Part shown: piece after piece, positions 1 to 12,200 of the stretch
Position numbering within the stretch: position 1 is the stretch's first letter
Layout: every line of letters begins with the position of its first letter
NCBI GenBank assembly: GCA_008933995.1
Contig: WARS01000100.1
Span: 1-64,000 of the forward strand
DNA length: 64,000 nucleotides
Direction: 5' to 3'
From: Datnioides undecimradiatus
Lineage: Eukaryota; Chordata; Actinopteri; Lobotiformes; Datnioididae
Made by a program: the position numbers and the translations under genes
Notes under the pieces: generated by a model
Databases searched by the model: none
Told to the model about the DNA's origin: nothing
Seen by the model: the letters and a program-made list of their open reading frames with translations, nothing else

Positions 1-949
1 CAGTTAGAGACACAGAAGATGATTAAATCCATGTTTTCATGTATTTACTAAAGATAAAAATTAGGGAATTTAACCCGTTATGCTGCACTGCTCATCCTTC
101 GTTTCACAAATAGCAATTCATCAATGCTTTTCTTATAGAGACAACACTGTAACAGACATCAGAGACCTTTCACAGACAGTGTTGTTGACACGGATGCGCT
201 TTTATCATCTGTTTGTTGGATTAAACTGCTCTACATGCTGAAAATCTACAAAAAAATGTATGAATGAGCCAATCTATCTATCTATCACATGGCCATGTTT
301 AATGTGTGCGTCCACTATTAATGTAGGTGCTTTGCAACATGCTGAAATTAACATTGAAAGTCTTGTCTTTTCCCAGTTTTAAAGGCTGAATCACAGTAAA
401 GTGATGTGATTTCTGAATTCACTGGCTGTTCTACCTGTTTTATTATTTACCTTCACTCATTTCACATTACTGATGATTATTTATTTCATAAATATTTTGG
501 TCTCATTCATTCATACGATCTTGCTGGAATACCGACAAATAAGTCTCAGTTCTCTCTCTTAACATTTACATTTTGCACATTTCCTGTTCGGGGTCTTGAG
601 ATACACCGTGTGAATTTGCCTTTTGCGGTCTGTTTTGAATAAGAACATGTTTCTTTGTGGTTCACAGCTTAGTTCAAACTCTTCTCTTACGACCACAAGG
701 GCCTCTTGCAGGAAGCTTTTCAGCATCATAGCTGCAGATGACCTGCAGCGGAGGAAGACAGAAAACACGACAAGATGTTCTGTTTGCTGAGGCATCGGAG
801 GTTTAATTTTACCTCTGATGTCAAAGGACCTGAAATCAGAGAGCTGAATCCGAAACCTGTGATGCTGTGAAGAAGTGAAATTAGCAGCTGGTGTAATGAC
901 AACAATAAAAGGAAAACATCGTCAGTGTGGGCACAGCATAGTTTCAGAT
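1..949. other. intergenic, no gene recognised
   Basis: No exon, RNA gene or repeat array could be supported here. The stretch is AT-rich with a short tatc run near 268-287. It lies downstream of the minus-strand protease gene, whose poly(A) signal is at its right edge. Small open frames at 406-642 and 559-795 resemble no family I know and have no convincing splice signals. Confidence 0.5.
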
Positions 950-955
950 TTTATT
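950..955 (-). other. candidate poly(A) signal of the granzyme-like gene
   Basis: The plus-strand tttatt reads AATAAA on the minus strand, about 260 bases past the stop codon of the protease gene. This suits its 3' UTR end. Seen directly; use is inferred. Confidence 0.5.
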
Positions 956-1214
956 GTTTTGTTGCAGAAAATGTTTAATCTCTGTTAACAATGAGTTAAC
1001 AAAATACATCCACATACATTTTCTTTGTTGGTTGTGTTGGTAAGTCTGGGTCATGTAGGTAATAAGCCAGTTAGACAGACATGACAGACAATTGCAGCTT
1101 ACATAAGAGCAGTCAAACACAAATAATAAACATAATAAAATAAAAACAGACAGGCACCGTCCAAACTTACTTCCTCATATACAGGATATATAAAACGCAG
1201 CAGGCCTCACTCGC

Positions 1215-3758
1215 CTAATATTTCTTCATTGTCTTCTTGATCCAGTCGAGTTGTTTCTCTGTGAGGAAGGAGTACACTCCAGGCTTTTTAAGGCGGCCAC
1301 ACCTCCGCCCAAAAGAAGTAACTCCAACTAGCTCTCCTTTGCACAGCAGTGGCCCTCCTGAGTCCCCCTAGGAAAGGAGAGTCAATTACATGACATGACA
1401 TTTCTCTGCACAGGTGTACAAAGGCACATTGCTGACAGAAAAAGAAAAAGAGAATATATCGTAACATGAAAAGTTTGTTGTTATAACAACAAACAAATGT
1501 CTCTTTGTACGACAATGTACCAATACATCATATACCATCTTTTTATAATGTGAGACGTTTTGAGTTAAATTAAGATAACTTGTATTGTTATCATCATGCT
1601 TTTCAGTTTCTGTTGGTAGTTTTGGTTACTTCCTGTTTTATTTTGAAAAGTTTTTCCATCCTTTGTCTCCTTTTATTTGTTTCCTGTGTTTAATTAGTTG
1701 ATTGATTCCACCTGTGTCTTGTTTGCCTGCACGCAGTCTGTATATGTTGTGTCACTTCCTTTGTTCGCTGTTGGATCCTTGTTTCTTTGCTTTTACCTGC
1801 TCCTCTCAAATTGAATAAATTAATGAATATGACTCTTTTGCAGAAAGTCTGCAGTTAATGAGCACAATATTGTATTATTGTTATTGTGCATTGTGACATT
1901 TTATGTGTTGTTGTGTCAAAATATCTCTAATAATAATGATTTGTGTTTTGGTGGTGTGGCAGCAGTACACTCCCATACACACAGTGGACGTGAAAAGTCT
2001 GCACGCCCCCTTGAAATTACAGGTTTTTGAAATGTAAAGGCAGAAATGAGTGGGTACTTGGGTGGGTACGTGATGCACACACTCTGCGTTCTTACCTGAC
2101 AGGTATCAGTTGGATTTTTACCGTCCCAACCGGCACATATCATGCTGCTGGTGATGACAGGATTGAGGTTGTAATAGTCAGGAGAGTTGCACTTCACTCT
2201 GTCGACCACAGTCACATTAACAGACATCAGCACGTCTGACATTTGCTCCACGATGTTGTTGGTTTTCCCCCATCCGGCCACCAGACATCTGGTCCCAGCT
2301 GCTGGTTCTTTGACTCTTTTACCGAGGGTGAGAAACTTTACCGTTTTGGTTTTTTTCACCGGTTTGTTGAGCTGAAATGATAAAGGAACCTGTCAATGCT
2401 GGGAAAAAGTTGCACAGTTGTGCCTAAAAATGTGAATTCTCTTATCTACCTTCAGTCTTTAGTCCTGTGTTCACATAAAATTTGAGTAGTATCAAAGTTT
2501 AATAACCCAGGAGCTTTGGAGGTTAGGCTTACTTACAACGTGCAAACACCACAGGAATGTTTGCACAATTCATTCGTAAAGTAACAGTCACACATTTTGT
2601 ATTTCATTGATTTTATTTGGTTTTTCCAAAACTTATAAAAAGACTTCAGGCAAATTGTTCCAAATGTTTTATTCAATCATCTCGTGCATGATTCTTCCAG
2701 TAATTCCCTGCTGGTTACTGCAGTGTCACCTTACCTTCAGCAGCATGAGGTCATTTGCATGCTCTGCTGGGTGGTAGCAGGGATGAGGAACATGCTTTGT
2801 AATGTTGCGGACCTGCCTTGAGTTGGTTTCTTCTTTTTTGATGGAGTGCACCCCCAGCAACACCTCTTTATTGCTGCAAGAGTAACAAAACTATTTACAA
2901 ATGTGTAGACAAGTGAGTTTGAAAATCTGCAAATGCATACGGAGATCTGCAAAAGCTTGTAGATATTCAAATGTGTGTAGATCCACAAATATGTATGGAG
3001 AGCTGTAAATGTATATGGAGATCTGCAAATGTGTATGGAGATCTGTCCATGTGCCTACATACCACCAGTTGGCTGTAGCACCCTGTGATTTTAAACACAG
3101 GGAATCTTTGTTGAGGTGAATCAAAGCAGGTTTTAGAGTTCAAGAATCACATATACTGTTATTTTACGAATTATTTGATGTTTGTAGACTAATAATGATA
3201 CAGTCAACATTAACAATCCATTTAATAAGGTATTGTTCTGTATATACATGAAATAGGTTATTCAGTGATCTTCAAATAGACTAGATATCCTCTTCCTTAA
3301 AAATACAAAATTACTAAAACAACTAGAACATCATCGACAGACAGTAAACATTAGCTTCAGTGCCTGTCGTGAGATTTAACAAGTTAATGCATGCACGTTG
3401 TTCTTACTCAGCGCAGTGGGCAGCTGTCAGGACCCATTTCGGACTGATCAGTATCCCTCCGCAGACCGGGCTGTTCAGCAGAGCCATGAAAGGCAGCGAG
3501 TGGGGCTTCACTTCTGTCCCACCAATGATCTCAGAGCCATAACCTGCAGCACATAAGTGGATAAACTGATCAATGATTGGTCAACCAGTAGACTGCAGCA
3601 GCTGCACTGTGTCACTGAAAAACATCTGTAGTACTAGTTTGGAAGTTTACATGAATGAGGAAGATACACAAAGTAAATGAGTGCAGAGAATTTGACTTAC
3701 CAGGCTGGACGATGACTATAGAGAAGATGAAGATAGTGAAATCCCACAGGTAGAACAT
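1215..3758 (-). CDS. granzyme A/K-like serine protease (trypsin family S1), 5 exons, complete
   Basis: Secreted or granule serine protease expected to act in cytotoxic lymphocyte granules. Coding exons, in transcript order, are 3758-3701, 3543-3408, 2873-2735, 2371-2096 and 1367-1215. All junctions are GT/AG and phases agree, giving about 253 residues, normal for granzymes. Exon 1 encodes a hydrophobic signal peptide ([20 protein letters not shown]). Exon 2 has a short propeptide, then the mature start IIGGTEV and the catalytic histidine in TAAHC. Exon 3 holds the catalytic aspartate in ANDLMLLK. Exon 4 ends in DTCQ and exon 5 opens with GDSGGPL, giving the catalytic serine and an aspartate six residues before it, so trypsin-like cleavage after Arg or Lys is predicted. 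GVTSFG in exon 5 fits granzymes A and K. The five-exon layout also matches granzymes. The start was chosen because it begins the signal peptide; the frame is open further upstream to 3875 but without a signal-like sequence. Exact orthology to gzma or gzmk is not resolved. Confidence 0.9.
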
Positions 3759-3875
3759 TTCGTCTGATCTTTGTCTTTGATGTGATGATGGTGAATGCAC
3801 TGAGACCCACCTCAATGCACCCTCTTTAAATGTTTCAAGGATGTGGTCAAACAGTGGAAATACGTGACGCAGCAC

Positions 3876-5100
3876 ACAGACCTCAATATGTCAGTAGAAA
3901 CAGTGTGTGTTGTCATTTAGAAACCTGTGGTAACAGGTTTTTTCTCATTTGCCAGTCACCATAAGCATTTATTCCCGAGCTGTGCGCTGGAGGTTAAAAC
4001 AGCTCTTCATCATCAGGGTGGAGGATGTTTACGGTGGTGGGCTCAGATTGCAACGGCAAGAAGTGGAGGCTGCTGTCAAACGTTTCAGCTACACGAATGA
4101 CTGTGTTTTTAATAACATCACGTCATGACAGAGAAAAACACTCAGAAGAGGGTCATTACTGGAAGTACTGGATGGTATATTTAACATTATCTTAAAGGAA
4201 TATATTTGAACAATCTGGAAAATACTCTTTTTCAGCTTTCTGTTGTGAGGCCAATACCTATACTGATACCACACTAATATCTGTTTAACTCATTACACAC
4301 AAACACACTTTGGATGCCCCCTTTGTTGTTTAACACGTGAGTTGGCCCATGGGTGAATAATCAAACATCTGCAACCATTTTGCATTTCTTAAAAGTCCGG
4401 TGTTTGTATCAAGATCACACAACAAAATCCCGTTTGGCAACACATCCTCATACTTAAATGATAAAATTGGTTTCCAAAACAACATGTATGACCAGAACTG
4501 TGTTTGAACGGTTTGTTTTAACATCTAAATGAAGATCTCTCATGGTATCTATTGTTGTCTCTGGATCACTTCACACTGACTGACCTTTTGTTTTGAAGTA
4601 AACAAACTAACTGAAAGTTTTATTTGTCACACTGTGTGTCAAAATATTGCAGACAAAGCCGATGAATTAAGCATTTTGTGATATTTCTACTAGTCTGGAG
4701 GCCTTTTGTGGTCCACAGCATACACAAGTGTGGTGTTTTTTTGGTGGTGGGGACCAAAAACAGAGCAAATATTGGACTTATATTCATCAAGCAGCCAGAG
4801 GCATGACTACAAACTAATGATGGTGCTGCTCCAGCTTAAAAGGTGATGATGAATCAACATTTACAGCTTGTTTGCAGGTTAAAACTGGCTCCATATGTTC
4901 AAATAAACTAGATTGTAGCATTAAACTGTGACTATACTCAGGATGGTTTCATTATGTTATCAATTAAGAGGATTATTTGGGGGGTTAAACAATTATATGT
5001 TTTTCTGGCTTTTTAGCATAAACACAACACCTGTTTGTGCAAACGTATCTGACACCAAAGCTCTGTTGTGCTCCAGCTTGTCTCCTCCTCACTGACTCCA
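3876..5100. other. intergenic between protease and keratin genes
   Basis: Spacer between two divergently transcribed genes. No exon or RNA gene was found. A 64-codon minus-strand open frame at 4330-4524 matches no family I can name and lacks splice context. Confidence 0.5.
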
Positions 5101-5111
5101 CCCGAGGGAGG

Positions 5112-5120
5112 TTTAAAAGG
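5112..5120 (+). promoter_or_regulatory. TATA-like box of the keratin gene
   Basis: TTTAAAAGG lies about 340 bases upstream of the keratin ATG. A start near 5140-5150 followed by a pyrimidine-rich 5' UTR would fit. Tissue-specific keratin genes commonly use TATA promoters. The motif is seen directly; its use is inferred. Confidence 0.5.
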
Positions 5121-5457
5121 CCACGGGACACCTGAGACACCTCACCGTGGTCAGACATCTTACACTCACCTGTTTTACTTCACTTTGCGTCTAGTCCTCA
5201 GTTCATTCTCTGCTCTGCTCAGCCTTCAACTCCTGTTTCACCCAGTTTTGCTTCTTCTTACCAACCTGAATTTCACTGTAACGGTTTTTCCTCTTCTTGT
5301 GTTTCCATCTTCCTAATTTCTAACTGTTTTTTGTTTTATTGATCTCAGTTGTTTGGTGAACTGATCCTTTGCTTCTTTTAAACCCAACCATCACTCCATT
5401 CGTACATACCTCCACTATTTGTCTCTGCATCCCACGGCTCTCTTCTCTCTCTCCACC

Positions 5458-8400
5458 ATGAGTCTGAGTCGTACCAAGCGAATCAGCTCCAGTAACTCCG
5501 TGCGGAGCAGCAGTGGGTCAAGGAGACTGAGCGGCTTTGGTGCAGTTCAGGGAGGTTTCAGTGGCATCTCCCTGAGCAGCAGCTCTCTCTATGCTGGAAC
5601 CAACGGGCATCACCACGGCTTGGGCACCCCGCTGGCGTCCCTGTCGGTCAACAAGAGCCTGTTGGCGCCCCTCAACCTGGAGATCGACCCCAGCCTGTCC
5701 ATGAGCCGAACCCACGAGAAGGAGCAGATCAAAAGCCTCAACAACCGATTTGCAAGCTTCATAGATAAGGTACAGAAACTAGAGCTGAAAGACAATCAAC
5801 TGTGGTAAAAATTGTTTTTGGTACTTTATACTTCTATTCAAATATAAAATATATTTATTCATTATGCAGACAATAAAGTATTTATGGCAGAACTAGCCCC
5901 TTTACCTGCTGAAACATAAATGTGGTTAATTAATTCATCGATGATTTTAAAAACTCATGATTCTAAAATGAGAACTTTTGCAACTTTAAGTATATTTTAA
6001 ATAAATAATCTTTTACTTCTGTATCTGTACATCAGGGCAGTAGTAAAACAATAAAATAGTGGGTGTGAAATGTGGAGGTCATACTTAAGACGTGACTGTG
6101 ATGTTGATGATCCTGAAGAACACAGCCTGCACACATTTCCCACAGAAGCAGTGAGCAGCTCTGTGATAATGCTGGACATTGATACCGTACTTAGGGAGCA
6201 TCTCCGCTTTCTCACGGAGTAGGTAACACACTCTCACAATAGAGCCATTGTTGGCTTCTCGCGTCAGCAGAGATACACTTCAGTGAGCTCTGCTGGACCA
6301 AGGTCCGTTTGTCCAAATGTACAAAACTCACCTCTTTTCTTGTTTTTAGCTTTCTGAGTCCTTATTCATCATATGAGACAAAGAGCTCAACCGCTGAACT
6401 GGCTGAACTAGTGTGTAACTGGTCACTGATATGTCCTGTGATTATCATACAATGCCATGTTTCTTGTTTGGAGCAAATTATGCAGATTTTAAGGCAATTT
6501 TAACTTGAAAAACGAGATCAGAGCTGCATTAAAACAAGGTATGATCCGGAAAGGGGTTGACAAAACAGGTGTAAACCATTTATTTAAATGAAATAAAGAC
6601 AATTAGAGAGAAATTTACCTAAAATATTTGCATTAATAGGTAAATAGTTGAAAACTTTTTGCAGCCAGGAGGTGAGAATGTATATATTATATTTTATTTA
6701 TACTTTACTTTATGCAGAGCAGTTGTTAAGTGGTGGAAGTGGTGGAAATTTCTGAGGGGCCACCCGAGCGAGGGCCACAGAAAGATTAAAACTGATCTGC
6801 AAATATTATTTTAAAATGCTCAAAGTGCAAGATTTTGCAGTAAGTGAAGCAGTGAAACTGGGAAAAATCCATATTCCTTAAAAAAAACCTGGAAAAGCTG
6901 GAAAAGCTTTCCACCAAATTAGTTTCAGTGCTTCATGACAAAATATTGTGAAACCTCAGAGGAAACATCTCAAAGCTTGAAAGTGTCCCTCTCTGTAAAT
7001 GAGATGGTTCATGTGACTTCCGGTAAAACACACAAAAGGGTCCTTGTTTGCTCTTCTCAGGACTGTAGTCGCAGGAGTGGTAATGCGACTTCAACAAGGG
7101 CTCTTTCTATTAAATCAGTCAGTTTATTGATCCAGGATGCATGATGATGGTACTGAAGTCTCTCTTTATTGCTTAGATTCAGTATCAGGAAGATGTTGTC
7201 TCCTCTTCTTCATCTGTAAATGAAGAAATGAGCAAACTGCTAAAAGGCAACTTCAACTCAACTCTTATATTAACTGACCCTAGAACCCTGGCACTCATGT
7301 AATCCAACCCTGGACGGCCCCAACAGCACTAAAACATTAAAGAGGTGCTCCCCTCATGCACAGAAGTAATTAGTCCAATGCAACAGGCAGACAAGGCTTT
7401 ATCTGTTGCAGGATGTTGGCCATGTTTAAATTTGAATGAGGGTCACTGGGAAAAGTGACTATTGATACTGGTTGTTGCAGAAATTATCCTTATTTTAAAC
7501 CAGAAGCAGTTAATAGACGCAACAAAAAGCAAAAAATTCAGTGAATGAATCTGGGGTTTAAACCCAGCCCTTTAAACCCTGCATCAGTGGAGCTGGGCCA
7601 CTGGATATTTAAGCTATCTGTCCCATTTCCGTCCCATTGAGTTGGGTTGTAACCTGATAAATCAGGTCAGACATGGTGTGGTTGTGTCTCAGAGGGAGAT
7701 TATTCTGCTCTGTACAGAACGCTGGCTTTGTGTTGGAGGGAGGAGGTATAATGGGTGGTGGATATATCCCCGGCCGCAGGCAGGAAACACGAGCTGTGCA
7801 GATACAGTCGGGTGTTGACATTCAGATTGAGCTGGCTATCGCCTGGAACGACACCGTTTCTTTAACCTCTGATGGAAGGACGTCATTATATGGATCCAAC
7901 TGCATTTTCATTGATTATTAATCAACCAAATTCAAAATTCAAACTGATTATTTTGGTCAACCAGCAGCCCCAAATCCAAAGATTTTACAATTTACAAGAA
8001 AACACAGAAAACAAAGAAAACAAGTTCAGGTTTATCTGTAACAGGGTGGAAACAGGGCTTTATGGGCAGTTTTGCTGAAAACTTTAACTTCAAATAAACA
8101 AAAATCATATATGTTGGGATCCTCAACCTCAGAAAAGTGCACTTGACCAGTTTTTGGTTAAATTATATTTTTTTAAGTTGTTTTGTGATTAAATGTTAGA
8201 GGATAATTGCGAGACACGGAAACTGGAAACCTAGTTTTAGAATTATTTTAGACATGATATCGTTTATACTATACAATATATTACAACAAACAAGCCTGTA
8301 AAGTAGCTACTTAGGTGTATATTAATTAGTAGACCAACTAGTTAACAAACTAGTTTAACAATATTGCATTCTGCAAGACTAAATAAACAAGATAGTACAT

Positions 8401-9220
8401 GTTACTTAGTGAGCTTTGTGGATTTAGTTATGATTACAGAGTAGGCAACCCCTACCTTTTCAAGTCTTTGTGCTAGTCTAAGCTAAGCTAATTCTGCTGC
8501 TAGCAATGATTCCATATTTACTGTGTAAACATGAGAATGGTATGAATCCTCTCATCTAGTTTTAGACCTAAGTCCTCCAACAACAGTAACTAAGCTAATT
8601 AATATAAAACTGTGGGAAACTGTAGCACAAGAGCTAAGACAAGCCCAACAGTTAGCATACAGTTAGCTTGTGTTACCTGTGCTGTGTCCGCAGAGGGTAG
8701 GTGTATTTGTTAGGTCAAACATGTAGCAGCACATAGGGAGGAAGATATAACAAAGCTAAGGGACGCAGCATCAGTCAGGTACCATATGGCTGCCAGTTTG
8801 TGCCGTACAGGATCTGGAAACCCTTTAACTACAGCCTCTTGCTGATTTTTCCCACCTTCATTATTCAGGTACGTTTCCTGGAGCAGCAGAATAAGATGCT
8901 TGAGACAAAACTGGAGCTGCTGCAGGGCCAGGGGGTGGGCCGATCCAACGTGGAGCCCCTGTTTGAGGCTTACATGGCAGGTCTGAGGCGCCAGATGGAC
9001 CTGGTCAACAACGACAAGACCAAACTTGATGGGGAGCTGAGGAACATGCAGGGCCTGGTGGAGGACTACAAGCACAAGTAAACAATGTCACTGTGGTCTT
9101 AAACGAGGTCACTGTGAGTTCAGTAATTTCTTAGTCCATATTATTTGTGTGTCCCAGATACGAGGACGAGATTAACAAGAGAAACAACCTGGAGAACGAC
9201 TTTGTTATACTGAAGAAGGT

Positions 9221-9254
<34 letters not shown>

Positions 9255-12200
9255 TTAGGCTTATACAGGTGTGGTGAGTAAGATGAACCACCCTATTGTC
9301 CCCTTCCATTGTCCTCATTGTCTTCCCTCTCTACAGTCCCACATGCACCAAACCAGTCTATGCTTTGGTAACTTTACTTGTTGGAGTCATTTTTCCATGT
9401 AGGACACTTTGCCTTCAAGGCAGGTACATGAAGGTTCCCAGAGGATGAATCTGAATTTGTGGTCTCCTGTTGTTTCTTCTAGCTCCACAAAACATGTCAA
9501 AGTCACTTGTCCTGCCAAATAACTCACCATCTACCAGGTGGACTGCCTCAAACCTTTAAACAGACATTAATGGTCCCAAGAGGATGAATCCTAAAGACTG
9601 TAATGATTTTATAGCATGTCCTTTTCCACCAAATTATTGGATGGTTTGTAATTACATTTGGCTCAAATCATTCATTTTCAATACCTCATGACCAATTAGT
9701 GGTAAATCCATCAACCTCAGGTATCCTTTCAGTTTAATGAATCTTAAACTACCTAACTAAAGCCTCACAGAGCGCTGACTCCTAGTTTACAGTTGGTCTG
9801 GTTGGGCAAATGACTACTGGATGGATCACCATGACATGTTCCTGGTCCCCAATCTAACCAAATTTGATGATCCTCTGACTTTTACATAACACAATGAGAT
9901 TCATATTTGTGTTTTTTTAGTGAAATGTCTCCACAACTATCGGGTTGGCTTGAAATGTGGTCCAATCATTCATATTCCCTTAAGAGTCACCTTTGTGATC
10001 CTCAAACTTTCAATGAAATGCCATTAAATCTGCTTAATACTTTGGTTGATGACCGAATACCTGCAAATGTACTGACATTCACATTAACCCTTAGCTGTCC
10101 TTTGTCTTTAGTGCTAATAAGCAAAGTTTACTGCACCAAAGTAAGGTGGTGAAACGCTGAACACCAGCATGTTAGCACTGCTGTTGTTGAGCATGTTGTC
10201 ATGGCTGTAAACTCTTTTGTCCCACTGAATCTCTGCGCACGGTGTTTATCTTAGGATGTCGACTCTGCCTATCTGGTGAAAGCAGATCTGGAGGATAAGG
10301 TGGGAGCTCTGACCGATGAAATCAACTTCCTGCGCAACATCTATGAGGAGGTATTTGAACTTCGCTGAGGTTGGGAACATAGAAACGATGAAAACATTGT
10401 TGAGATTTATCATCTTTCCTGTATTCCTTTATTTGCACACAACTTCCGCTGGAAATCCAGTTATTTCCAGGTATAACTGTCAAACTTTCCTTGGCTCATT
10501 GTTCTTCTCTGGAACGTTTTTCACGTTAGTCGAGCGGAAATCTTTTCTCTTTTGTTGTTTGGTTACTTATTTTAAGCTTTTTGTCGGCCTCCAGCAGTTT
10601 TTACACACACACACTCACTGACGAACACAAGAATAATGTTCTTCCCATAAAAACCACAGAAACACACCTGGACATGTCGTCTGATGGCCATGAGCGAACA
10701 ATGTTCGTTTCAGTTTTAACATTGAGATTATATGATTTTGTCATAATAACCAGTTAACATGCTAGAATTTCCTGTGTTTTATTTATTGAATATGTTCTTT
10801 TTTTAAAAAATATAACACCTATATTGTAAAGGTGATGAAGACTTGGCCTTATACTGTAGTGTGTGTCGACCTCTCTGAAACACTGCATAGTGATGTGTCG
10901 TTGAATGGATGAGTTGATTTTGCAGCATATCCTCATATTTTAATGGCACAATAGCTCATTTGCCAGTTTGCAAATGAAACAACACAGCAACACATTCTCA
11001 GTCCCAACTCGTCACATATGGATGCGTGGTCAGGTGCTTTTGTCTTGTCCTTTACATTTCACTGTGGCTGGTTTTCCCATGAACACCGTCAACGTCTAAA
11101 ACGTACAACATGAGATGTTTGAGTGTTTGGTTGGCACCACAATTTTTTATTTTGTCAGGTTTAGGAAAAGATCATGGTTTGAATCTCAAAAAGCCTGTTT
11201 TCTTATGTGACTTAAGTTTCAGACAGTTAAATATGTTCCAAAACTCATGGTTAGCGTTGACAAATGGTTGCAGATCAGTTAAGTTTAGGCACAAAAGCTA
11301 AGTTTGTTGCATCAGGTAAGAAGTCTGCTGACTGCACAAGCATTTAAACAGTAGCCTCCTGGGTTAAAACCACCCAACATTTATGCTAAATTGACTTTGT
11401 CAGGTTTTATTCTTCCTTGCTTCTTTCACTAATACAACAGCCACTAGAGGTCGCTGTTGGTTTGTAATAAGCTGATTGCATGGCTGTACTTTGGGCATTT
11501 TAGAGTGTCTTTAAAGTAAAATTCAAATAATTAACTTCAATAAATTGAAACAGAATTGATCACATGGTCTCAAAATGTTACTTATACTTGGGATGACACT
11601 TGTAAACACGCAGGACGCCATATTCTATGCCTCTATCACCTGTCTACTTACCTCTACTTTGTGTCTGAACAGGAGTTGCGTGAGCTGCAGGCCAGCATCA
11701 AAGACACCTCGGTGGTGGTGCAGATGGACAACAGTCGCAGCCTGAACATGGAGCAGATCGTGGCTGAGGTCAAAGCTCAGTACGAGGAGATCGCGGCCCG
11801 CAGCCGAGAGGAGGCAGAGGCCTGGTACAAGAACAAAGTAAGGACGAGGAAACGGGAGCTTGTAGAGTATCGACTGTAATATCAGCACTAAACACTAAAC
11901 AAACACGGTTTTCACCACCTTTCAGAGGATCAGGTGGAGGAAAATAAGTAAAACTACCACAAAGCATGATTTTGCTCAAAAGTAGAGATTTGCCCCTGTC
12001 AGCGTTATGTTATTTAGTGATATATAAGTAATACTATGATGCTGCAGCTGGTTGAGGTAGTTTTATCTTTGACAGTGCATCACCTTAAATATCACCTGAG
12101 TACAGCAGCTGAGTTAATGCCACTGTTCACCACTGAAGAAGTTGGACTTTAAAAGATTTAAATACAAGGATCAGCATCAGTAATCAGATTACAAACAATC